DNA of 5,833 nucleotides from Coprothermobacterota bacterium (GTDB lineage: Bacteria; Caldisericota; JANLFM01): the NCBI GenBank assembly GCA_026389415.1, contig JAPLHX010000216.1, forward strand, positions 1-5,833, in the 5' to 3' direction. The position numbers and the translations under genes are program-made. Shown here in pieces: positions 1 through 5,589 of the stretch (its first letter is position 1; every line of letters begins with the position of its first letter). The notes below the pieces were generated by a model. That model saw only the letters and a program-made list of their open reading frames with translations, was not told the origin of the DNA and made no database searches.

Positions 1-1014
1 GATTTCGTTCTCGTTGGCGAGAGAAAAAAAGGAGGTGATGGCTCCATTTAAACGGATGGCTGTTCCCATTTGATCTAAAACCATCATCCCCAGGGGAGAC
101 TGGTCTAGGATGGAGGATAAAAAACTCTGTGATGCCTCCAGAGCTTGACGTTGCTTCACCTGATCGGAGATATCCAGCAAGATTCCAGAGAGTGAAATGG
201 GTTCTTTCGAGCGAGTGAATACTCCACGCACCCATCGTGGGCGACGACTGGCACCAAAAATACAGAACTCCAGTTCCAACGGGCTGCCTCCCTCGCGGGC
301 GTATTGTCTCAGGGTGGTTTCGATATGTCTGCGCTCCGTTGGGTGCAGATATTCCAGCCATGAGTCGTTCCCGATCAGCCGTGAGGGTTCCAAATCGAGC
401 AACCGTTCCATCCCGGGGGAGATATACCAGGGATAAAGCATCTCATTCAATCCGATCAAAACTAAATTAGTGCGCGGTAATATGGTCTCCACTAAGTACC
501 CAAGCTGAGAAAAACTACTCTCGGTCTCCTGACGTTCCAGTTCGAGAGCAATTTCTCGAGCGGCCTGTTCGTAGAAACTGAGGGCTTCCTGATCGAAGGG
601 AATCCGCGGGGCCTGACGTTGTTCCCCCAGTACTAGCAGGCCGGATACTCTCTGGTTTCCTTGCAAGGGGAAAATGGCCAATGCGCTCAGTTGCGCGCCA
701 AAATCGGCCGTGATCTGGTCAAAGGTGGGCTCGTTAGACTGATCGCGCAGCAGTACCTGAACTCTCCGCTCGGTGATCGCTTTCCAATAAAGGTTCTGGG
801 GATTCTGCAGGTATTCCGAGTTAATGAGAGGCGTCCATTGAGTCTGGCGAAGGGGTTGTGCAGCCTTGATAGATAATCGTTCAGGAGAAGTGATCAGTAG
901 GATACGACAGAATGTGGTAGGAGCTTCGTGCAAGATCAGAAACGCAAGACGGTTGAGGCTTTCGCTTGTCGGGTGTTGTCCTTCTAATGCCCGGGCAATT
1001 TTCTCAGACCTCAC
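1..1014 (-). CDS. GAF-PAS-PAS sensory protein, C-terminus beyond left edge (probable signal-transduction kinase or cyclase)
   Basis: The minus-strand frame is open without a stop from the TAG at 1099 to the window edge, giving 338 codons from the GTG at 1012-1014. Residues about 15-150 resemble a GAF domain, including the core segment ending SGLLVLGEQRQ. A helical linker (about 139-165, EQAAREIALELERQE) follows. The first PAS domain spans about 170-285, with a W-x-E-Y-L-H-P-x-E-R motif near 219-228 and a PAC-like end LSGILLDISDQVKQRQ. A second PAS begins near 297 (FLSSILDQSPLGMMVLD) and is cut at the edge. No membrane segment is seen, so it is probably cytoplasmic. The output module (histidine kinase, GGDEF or other) is not visible, so the exact activity is unknown. 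The start is uncertain: GTG 1014 has an AGGAGGG sequence upstream at long spacing; GTG 1053 or TTG 1044 are in-frame alternatives with weak ribosome-binding sites. It lies 84 nt downstream of the lipoprotein gene on the same strand. Confidence 0.82.
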   Translation of the reverse strand, partial: MRSEKIARALEGQHPTSESLNRLAFLILHEAPTTFCRILLITSPERLSIKAAQPLRQTQWTPLINSEYLQNPQNLYWKAITERRVQVLLRDQSNEPTFDQITADFGAQLSALAIFPLQGNQRVSGLLVLGEQRQAPRIPFDQEALSFYEQAAREIALELERQETESSFSQLGYLVETILPRTNLVLIGLNEMLYPWYISPGMERLLDLEPSRLIGNDSWLEYLHPTERRHIETTLRQYAREGGSPLELEFCIFGASRRPRWVRGVFTRSKEPISLSGILLDISDQVKQRQALEASQSFLSSILDQSPLGMMVLDQMGTAIRLNGAITSFFSLANENEI

Positions 1015-1026
1015 CTCGGTTTCCGT

Positions 1027-1033
1027 CCCTCCT
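1027..1033 (-). promoter_or_regulatory. Putative ribosome binding site of the sensor gene
   Basis: The minus strand reads AGGAGGG here, preceded by four A residues. It is the only strong Shine-Dalgarno-like sequence near the start of the sensor gene. The GTG at 1012-1014 is 12 nt downstream, longer than usual, and no other start codon lies in the frame between them. It is the main reason for preferring 1014 over 1053 as the start. Confidence 0.45.
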
Positions 1034-1057
1034 TTTTCTATCAAACCTGTCACGGTC

Positions 1058-1087
1058 TTGACGATGAATTGACGATAATTTGACGAT
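1058..1087. repeat. Three phased direct repeats TTGACGAT at 11-bp period (possible operator)
   Basis: Exact copies of TTGACGAT start at 1058, 1069 and 1080 on the plus strand (ATCGTCAA on the minus strand), each separated by an AT-rich 3-bp spacer. The array sits in the short gap between the leftward lipoprotein gene and the sensor gene, upstream of every candidate start of the latter. Direct repeats spaced one helical turn apart are the usual site geometry for OmpR/PhoB-family response regulators. The protein that binds here is unknown. Confidence 0.55.
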
Positions 1088-1098
1088 CTTGGATTGCT

Positions 1099-1569
1099 CT
1101 ATTTGGTCTTTTCCAAACCAGTGATCAACCAAGGACCCTGGTCCCACAGACGACTCGCCTCAATCCGCCAAACTCCCTTGTCTTGCACAATCAATGCAAC
1201 GGGTAAAGTTTTAGATTTCGGGTCCATTTGCTGAGCTCCCTCGTAATAGGCCACTAATTTCCGATCCGGACCCAATACCGTTAACCCCGATCCTGCTGTC
1301 ACCAATTCATAGCTGTTACCTTGTGTTAGACCGAGCAGGTCAAAGGTGAAATAAAAGGAGGCCTGCAAGGGAGCGAGAGCCCATTTGTCTCCTGCCAAAT
1401 CAGGAAACCCATTGGTGGAGGTTGTCGTAAGGAGATCCTCAATTTGGGAACGGGTGTAGTTGACCCAATTGCCTTGATGATAAATATGAAATCCACCGCT
1501 AGTCCCGGAAGAACAGGCAGCAAGGAAGATTCCAGACAGGACCAGCAATGCAAGGCCGAGCCGTTTCAT
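1099..1569 (-). CDS. Small lipoprotein of unknown family
   Basis: This is a 156-residue protein beginning MKRLGLALLVLSGIFLAAC. A basic start, a hydrophobic stretch and a lipobox (L16-A17-A18-C19) followed by Ser-Ser-Gly predict lipid modification at Cys19 and a mature domain of about 138 residues outside the cytoplasmic membrane. The mature part has aromatic-rich segments (FHIYHQGNWVNYTRSQIEDL near 28-47 and SRLWDQGPWLITGLE at the end) that look like a small beta-rich domain; I recognise no family. An in-frame GTG at 1620 would add 17 residues ahead of the signal peptide. I reject it because a good promoter (1577-1605) lies downstream of that GTG and points to ATG 1569. It is divergent from the Rrf2 gene and upstream of the sensor gene on the same strand, so the two may form one unit in which the lipoprotein serves the sensor's pathway; that link is only positional. 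Confidence 0.85.
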   Translation of the reverse strand: MKRLGLALLVLSGIFLAACSSGTSGGFHIYHQGNWVNYTRSQIEDLLTTTSTNGFPDLAGDKWALAPLQASFYFTFDLLGLTQGNSYELVTAGSGLTVLGPDRKLVAYYEGAQQMDPKSKTLPVALIVQDKGVWRIEASRLWDQGPWLITGLEKTK

Positions 1570-1576
1570 GACTCCC

Positions 1577-1605
1577 TTTATACCGTAGGAGTTTCGGTCG
1601 GTCAA
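1577..1605 (-). promoter_or_regulatory. Sigma70-like promoter for the lipoprotein gene
   Basis: On the minus strand the -35 element TTGACC (1605-1600, 5 of 6 to TTGACA) and -10 element TATAAA (1582-1577, 5 of 6 to TATAAT) are separated by exactly 17 bp. Transcription would start near 1570, directly before the ATG at 1569, giving a leaderless or almost leaderless mRNA. A GGGAG lies only 2 nt before the ATG, too close for a normal ribosome-binding site, which fits this reading. Confidence 0.6.
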
Positions 1606-1621
1606 GGAAATTGATTTCACC

Positions 1622-1650
1622 TGGTCAAATCCTGACTGAAATAGTAAGAT
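1622..1650 (+). promoter_or_regulatory. Probable promoter of the Rrf2 regulator-desulfurase operon
   Basis: TGGTCA (1622-1627, 4 of 6 to TTGACA) and TAAGAT (1645-1650, 4 of 6 to TATAAT) are 17 bp apart. The predicted transcription start falls at about 1657, the A of the regulator's ATG, and no Shine-Dalgarno sequence precedes that ATG, so the transcript may be leaderless. The IscR-like palindrome covers the spacer and the -10 element. Confidence 0.45.
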
Positions 1651-1652
1651 TC
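1628..1652. promoter_or_regulatory. IscR type 1-like operator
   Basis: The core reads CCTGACTGAAATAGTAAG (1631-1648). Aligned without gaps to the 25-bp E. coli IscR type 1 consensus as I remember it, 19 of 25 positions agree, including the invariant GACT left half and AGT of the right half with a W-rich centre. The inner arms CTGACT and AGTAAG form a near-palindrome with one mismatch. It overlaps the -10 region of an IscR-like regulator gene, the position expected for autorepression. Confidence 0.6.
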
Positions 1653-1656
1653 TTGT

Positions 1657-2070
1657 ATGAAGATATCCGCTCGTGGCGAATATGGTTTGAGAGCAATGGT
1701 CTTTCTAGCATCCCGCCAAGGTGATGGGTTGTTTTCAATGCAGCAAATCGGGAGCAATGGCATTGTGCCGCTACCGTTTTTGGCACAGATCCTGGTTGAC
1801 TTGCGCCGGGCCAATTTGATTGAAAGCGTAAGGGGAAGTAAGGGCGGATACCGCCTTTGCCGTCCTTCCCAACAAATCCGGGTGCGGGAAGTAATAGAGG
1901 CTTTGGCAGAGCGCTTGGACCTAGTGAACTGCCTGGGAACAGAAACCTGTGCTTTAAGCCTTTCCTGCCCCACACGTCCCTTTTGGCGGCGGGTGCAACA
2001 ATCACTGAAAGAGGTAATGGATCATACAACATTGGCTGATCTCACTGCCGGCAAAGGAGATACTCCGTGA
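1657..2070 (+). CDS. Rrf2-family iron-sulfur-type transcriptional regulator, IscR-like
   Basis: This is a 137-residue Rrf2-family DNA-binding protein. The N-terminal winged helix-turn-helix begins MKISARGEYGLRAM and ends in the wing SVRGSKGGYRL (about 57-67). A long helix (about 75-88) leads to three cysteines, Cys92, Cys98 and Cys104, in CX5CX5C spacing. These align without gaps to the [2Fe-2S] ligands of E. coli IscR, so cluster-dependent DNA binding is likely. The fourth IscR ligand, His107, is Arg here, and the specificity residue Glu43 is Ala. The C-terminal tail is shorter than IscR's. The ATG at 1657 lacks a ribosome-binding site and coincides with a predicted transcription start. The gene overlaps the desulfurase gene by 4 nt (GTGA), so the two are translated together. 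It probably represses its own operon according to Fe-S status. CymR-like control of cysteine metabolism is an alternative, but the three cysteines argue for cluster binding. Confidence 0.93.
   Translation: MKISARGEYGLRAMVFLASRQGDGLFSMQQIGSNGIVPLPFLAQILVDLRRANLIESVRGSKGGYRLCRPSQQIRVREVIEALAERLDLVNCLGTETCALSLSCPTRPFWRRVQQSLKEVMDHTTLADLTAGKGDTP
2053..2060 (+). promoter_or_regulatory. Ribosome binding site fixing the GTG start of the desulfurase
   Basis: AAAGGAGA lies within the end of the regulator gene, with 7 nt between GGAG and the GTG at 2067. The strong site at normal spacing supports the GTG start that overlaps the regulator's TGA. Confidence 0.8.
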
Positions 2071-3236
2071 ACCGAGTTTTCCTCGATCATGCAGCAACCA
2101 CTCCCGTACATCCAAAGGTATTGGAAACGATGATTCCCTATTTCTCCCAGAAATTCGGGAATGCTTCTTCGCTGCACTCCTTCGGTCAGGAAGCCTATCA
2201 AGCGGTCGAGAAGGCTCGAGAGTCTTTGGCTCGATTGCTGAATGCGGATTCCCGTGAAATCCTATTCACCGGCTCCGGTACGGAAGCGGATAACCTTGCG
2301 CTCCGCGGTGTTGCTGCCAAGATGAAAGCGCGCGGGAATCATATCATCACTAGCGCGATCGAACACCATGCGATTGGTCATACCACAGCGTATCTGGAGA
2401 AACTGGGCTTCCAACTCACCTATTTGCCGGTAAATCAATACGGGCAAGTTGATCCGGAGAATCTACGACAAACTATCACCGAGAACACAATCCTGGTATC
2501 AATCATGCACGCCAACAACGAAGTGGGGACGATCCAACCGATCGCAGAATGTTCCTCCATTGCTCATGAGCGTGGGGTACTGTTCCACACTGATGCAGTA
2601 CAAACCGTGGGCAACATCGCCGTGGATGTAAAGAGTCTCGGTGTGGATCTGCTCTCCTTGTCGGCCCATAAATTCTACGGACCAAAGGGTGTGGGCGCGC
2701 TCTATCTGCGCAAAGGCGTTCCATTGGAACCGTTGATCTTGGGGGGTAGCCAAGAGCGAGGGATCCGCGCCGGAACCACCAATGTGGCAGGCATCGTCGG
2801 TTTGGGTAGGGCAGCCGAGATCGCCTTGGCCGAATTGCCCCAGAGAGTGCAACACAATCACGCATTGCGTGAGCAATTGATTGATCGATTGGAAAGAAAT
2901 CTATCCGATTTCCAATTGACCGGACATCGTAGCGAACGCTTACCTGGTTCTGTTTCGATTTGCGTGCAGTACATTGAAGGAGAATCGATGTTGCTCTATT
3001 TAGACCAGGAAGGTTTTGCCTGCTCCTCCGGTTCCGCTTGTACCTCCGGCAGTCTGGAGCCTTCCCATGTATTATTGGCAATGGGTATCGAACCGGGGTT
3101 GGCCCAAGGATCTCTTCGCATTAGTCTGGGTCATGATAATTCGGTAGAAAATGTAAACGATTTCTGCCGGGCATTACTGGTTGTAGTAGAACGATTGCGG
3201 GCGATGTCTCCCTTTAAAAAAAAGGGGGGTTTTTAG
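2067..3236 (+). CDS. iscS: Cysteine desulfurase, NifS/IscS group I
   Basis: This is a PLP-dependent enzyme of 389 residues, close to the usual family length. It converts L-cysteine to L-alanine and transfers the sulfur as a persulfide to Fe-S scaffolds or tRNA-thiolation proteins in the cytoplasm. It opens with the typical FLDHAATTPVHP. Visible sites are GSGTEADNLA (69-78) for cofactor phosphate, His100 in AIEHHA that stacks on PLP, Asp176 and Gln179 in HTDAVQT, and the Schiff-base Lys202 in SLSAHKFYGPKG. GGSQERGIRAGTTN spans 227-239, and the mobile catalytic loop CSSGSACTSGSLEP (319-332) carries Cys325. The SGSAC loop marks group I (IscS/NifS) rather than SufS. The GTG start overlaps the regulator's stop. 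No iscU scaffold gene follows in this window; the next gene is clpC. The symbol iscS is used for the family; a NifS-type paralogue serving tRNA thiolation cannot be excluded. The 3' end doubles as a terminator. Confidence 0.95.
   Translation: MNRVFLDHAATTPVHPKVLETMIPYFSQKFGNASSLHSFGQEAYQAVEKARESLARLLNADSREILFTGSGTEADNLALRGVAAKMKARGNHIITSAIEHHAIGHTTAYLEKLGFQLTYLPVNQYGQVDPENLRQTITENTILVSIMHANNEVGTIQPIAECSSIAHERGVLFHTDAVQTVGNIAVDVKSLGVDLLSLSAHKFYGPKGVGALYLRKGVPLEPLILGGSQERGIRAGTTNVAGIVGLGRAAEIALAELPQRVQHNHALREQLIDRLERNLSDFQLTGHRSERLPGSVSICVQYIEGESMLLYLDQEGFACSSGSACTSGSLEPSHVLLAMGIEPGLAQGSLRISLGHDNSVENVNDFCRALLVVVERLRAMSPFKKKGGF
3207..3234 (+). terminator. Intrinsic terminator embedded in the end of the desulfurase gene
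   Basis: TCTCCCTTT (3207-3215) pairs with AAAGGGGGG (3221-3229) across a 5-base A loop. This makes a 9-bp stem with two G-U pairs, followed by five T residues (3230-3234). The hairpin encodes the last residues (S-P-F-K-K-K-G-G-F) and the stop codon begins at the last T. It would partly or wholly separate transcription of the regulator-desulfurase operon from clpC. The T tract is short, so read-through is possible. Confidence 0.6.
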
Positions 3237-3286
3237 ATTTGGTTCCCTTAGAAATGCTCCATCCAAAAGCTGCCACAAGGAAGCGA

Positions 3287-3292
3287 TATAAT
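3287..3292 (+). promoter_or_regulatory. Perfect TATAAT -10 box before clpC
   Basis: TATAAT lies 17 nt before the clpC ATG, downstream of the terminator-like hairpin. No convincing -35 hexamer is found 16-18 bp upstream, and there is no extended -10 TG. The transcript leader would be only about 10-12 nt, placing the AAGGA site at its very 5' end. It is a candidate clpC promoter, possibly needing an activator. Confidence 0.35.
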
Positions 3293-3297
3293 CGGAG

Positions 3298-3302
3298 AAG
3301 GA
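3298..3302 (+). promoter_or_regulatory. clpC ribosome binding site
   Basis: AAGGA lies 7 nt before the ATG at 3310, within a purine-rich run that also holds GGAG at 3294-3297. This supports the 3310 start. Confidence 0.65.
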
Positions 3303-3309
3303 AGATAGT

Positions 3310-5589
3310 ATGAGAGATAATCTATGGGACCGCTTCACTGAAGGCGGGCAAAAAGTAATTACGCTGGCCATGGAGGAAGCCCATCGCCTTGGTCATAACT
3401 ATTTGGGCACGGAGCATGTTCTTCTAGGAATCTTGCGAGAAGGAAATAACCTTGCGGTACAAGCTTTGGAACGGATGAATATCCCTCCAACTGAACTGAA
3501 GGCTCGTGTGGAAGAAATCTTGGCCGGATCGCATCAGGTGGAGTCATTCTATGTAGGCGGGCAGATTGCCCTTACCCCTCGTGCCAAACGAGTTTTGGAG
3601 TTGGCCTACAGCGAATCCAAGGAACTGAATCACCCCTATGTAGGCACCGAGCATTTGCTGCTGGGATTGCTACGCGAGGGGGAGGGAGTAGCCGCCAGAG
3701 CCTTGGAGGAATTCGGTGTCGATTTACCGAAAACTCGCACTGCCGTTGTTGCTTTAGTCTCTCCCGAACCGAAGGAAAAGACGAAAAAAAGTATTACGCC
3801 CACCTTGGATCAATTCAGTCGCGATTTAACCCAATTAGCACGCGATGGCAAGTTGGATCCTGTCATTGGACGAGAGATGGAAATCAAAAGAGTAATCCGC
3901 ATTCTTTGTCGAAGGACGAAAAACAACCCCGCCCTGATCGGTGAACCGGGTGTCGGCAAAACTGCAATCGTAGAAGGTTTAGCCCAGAGAATCGTTGCGG
4001 GAAATGTTCCGGAACCCTTGCGCAATAAGCGAGTTTTGGCTTTGGATCTGGCGTCGATAGTTGCCGGCACCAAGTATCGCGGGGAGTTTGAAGAGCGAAT
4101 GCGCCGGATTTTGATGGAACTACGCAAGGCGCAGGGCGAGGTGATCTTGTTCGTGGATGAGGTACATAATCTGGTTCATGCCGGGGCAGCAGAGGGAGCG
4201 ATTGATGCCGCCTCCATGTTTAAGCCGGCCCTGGCTCGAGGCGAATTGCAGTGTATTGGCGCCACGACATTGAACGAGTACCGCAAATACGTAGAGAAGG
4301 ACGCCGCCCTGGAGCGAAGATTCCAAACGGTTATCGTGGAAGAGCCCACATTGGAGGAAACCAAACAGATCTTGCTTGGTTTGCGTCCACGTTACGAGGA
4401 TCACCACAAGGTTGCCATCAGTGCCGGGGCGATCGAGGCCTCTGCGGAACTCTCGGAAAAATTCATTAGCGGCCGTTTCTTGCCGGATAAAGCCATCGAC
4501 TTGATGGATGAGGCTGCCGCCAAAGTTCGTTTGGGGGAAGGGGTCAGCACTGACCAGGTGACAAGTGACGACATCGCCCAAGTCGTGTCCTCCTGGACCG
4601 GAATTCCCGCAAGTCGTTTGGGTCAAACAGAGGCAGAGAAGCTACTACACATTGAGGACGCCATCCACGAAAGAATCGTTGATCAAGCGGATGCTGTCCG
4701 CTCCATTGCCGAAGCGTTACGGCGTTCTCGCGCCGGCCTCAAAGATCGCCGCCGTCCGATTGGATCCTTCATCTTTCTCGGACCTACCGGTGTCGGAAAG
4801 ACAGAGCTTGCGCGTGCGCTGGCGGAATTCCTTTTTGGCAACGAAGAAGCCTTGGTCAAGTTAGATATGTCGGAATACATGGAGAAGCATACGGTTTCTC
4901 GCATGGTAGGAGCGCCCCCTGGTTATGTGGGGTACGACGAAGGAGGCCAGCTCTCGGAGATGGTTCGCCGCCGTCCCTACTCTGTAGTCCTGTTTGATGA
5001 GATTGAAAAAGCCCATCCCGAGGTCTTCAACATTTTGCTGCAAATCATGGAGGATGGGCGCCTCACCGACGCTCAAGGCCGAAAAATAGACTTTCGGCAT
5101 ACCATCATTATCATGACTTCCAATTTGGGTACAGCACTGTCCATGACGAAACCTTTGGGGATTCGCTTGGACGGTGGGGATCTGCCAAATTTCGAAGATA
5201 TCAAGAAGTACTTGTTGGAAGAGTTAAAACGCACATTCCGTCCGGAGTTCATCAATCGAGTCGACGAGATCATCGTCTTCCGTCCGCTGGAACAAGAGCA
5301 TATCCGCCAAATCGTGGATCTACTGGTGAAAGGAATTCGCCAGGAGATCAACAGCCAAGGGCTGAGCATCCAACTCTCTCATTCCGCCCGCAATCTCTTG
5401 GCCAAAGAAGGTTATGACCCAGCTTACGGTGCGCGTCAACTGCGAAGGATAATCCAACGCTTGGTGGAGAATCCCCTCTCCGAAAAAATACTGGAGGGGG
5501 AGTTTCAATCCGGCGATACAATTTTAGTGGATGCCGAAGACTCGGAGATCGTTTTCCATTGTTTAAGGGAGGCTGTCCCCGCTGTATAA
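3310..5589 (+). CDS. clpC: ClpC-type Hsp100 AAA+ unfoldase lacking the middle domain
   Basis: This is a 759-residue double-ring ATPase that unfolds proteins, normally feeding them to ClpP. The N-domain has two Clp repeats (about 5-75 and 82-150, each with YLGTEH or YVGTEH followed by LLG-LREG). AAA-1 has Walker A GEPGVGKT (211-218), pore loop KYRG (255-258), Walker B ILFVDE (279-284) and arginine fingers R336-R337. AAA-2 has Walker A GPTGVGKT (491-498), pore loop GYVGYDEGG (538-546), Walker B LFDE (561-564), sensor-1 TSN (603-605) and sensor-2 GARQLRR (707-713). Both ATPase sites look intact. Typical ClpC is about 810-820 residues and inserts a UVR-type coiled-coil M-domain after AAA-1. Here AAAKVRL (402-408) runs after only eight residues into VTSDDIAQVVSSWTGIP (417-433), so the M-domain is absent. 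The ClpP-binding loop reads LGI (616-618) instead of the usual LGF or IGF. ClpA also lacks an M-domain, but the N-domain and core read as ClpC. Confidence 0.93.
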   Translation: MRDNLWDRFTEGGQKVITLAMEEAHRLGHNYLGTEHVLLGILREGNNLAVQALERMNIPPTELKARVEEILAGSHQVESFYVGGQIALTPRAKRVLELAYSESKELNHPYVGTEHLLLGLLREGEGVAARALEEFGVDLPKTRTAVVALVSPEPKEKTKKSITPTLDQFSRDLTQLARDGKLDPVIGREMEIKRVIRILCRRTKNNPALIGEPGVGKTAIVEGLAQRIVAGNVPEPLRNKRVLALDLASIVAGTKYRGEFEERMRRILMELRKAQGEVILFVDEVHNLVHAGAAEGAIDAASMFKPALARGELQCIGATTLNEYRKYVEKDAALERRFQTVIVEEPTLEETKQILLGLRPRYEDHHKVAISAGAIEASAELSEKFISGRFLPDKAIDLMDEAAAKVRLGEGVSTDQVTSDDIAQVVSSWTGIPASRLGQTEAEKLLHIEDAIHERIVDQADAVRSIAEALRRSRAGLKDRRRPIGSFIFLGPTGVGKTELARALAEFLFGNEEALVKLDMSEYMEKHTVSRMVGAPPGYVGYDEGGQLSEMVRRRPYSVVLFDEIEKAHPEVFNILLQIMEDGRLTDAQGRKIDFRHTIIIMTSNLGTALSMTKPLGIRLDGGDLPNFEDIKKYLLEELKRTFRPEFINRVDEIIVFRPLEQEHIRQIVDLLVKGIRQEINSQGLSIQLSHSARNLLAKEGYDPAYGARQLRRIIQRLVENPLSEKILEGEFQSGDTILVDAEDSEIVFHCLREAVPAV
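5565..5572 (+). promoter_or_regulatory. Ribosome binding site implying a CTG start downstream
   Basis: AAGGGAGG lies inside the end of clpC. The next frame opens after the TAA at 5564-5566. The only start-like codon at workable distance in that frame is the CTG at 5582, 9 nt away. Confidence 0.55.

Noticed and set aside
197..470. Two overlapping plus-strand open frames in the first 500 bases
   Set aside because: They are antisense to the PAS domain of the sensor gene, lack ribosome-binding sites and show no family features.
1570..1620. GTG start at 1620 extending the lipoprotein by 17 residues
   Set aside because: The extension precedes a complete lipoprotein signal peptide, and the best promoter lies inside it, downstream of the GTG.
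1623..1629. GGTCAAA, a CtsR heat-shock operator half-site
   Set aside because: The second tandem heptad required three bases later is absent, and it is not upstream of clpC.
2499..3081. Long minus-strand open frames opposite the desulfurase gene
   Set aside because: The plus strand encodes a full cysteine desulfurase with all catalytic motifs; these frames are antisense shadows.
4120..4626. A 168-codon minus-strand open frame opposite clpC
   Set aside because: It lies wholly within the conserved ATPase domain of ClpC, with no recognisable protein features of its own.
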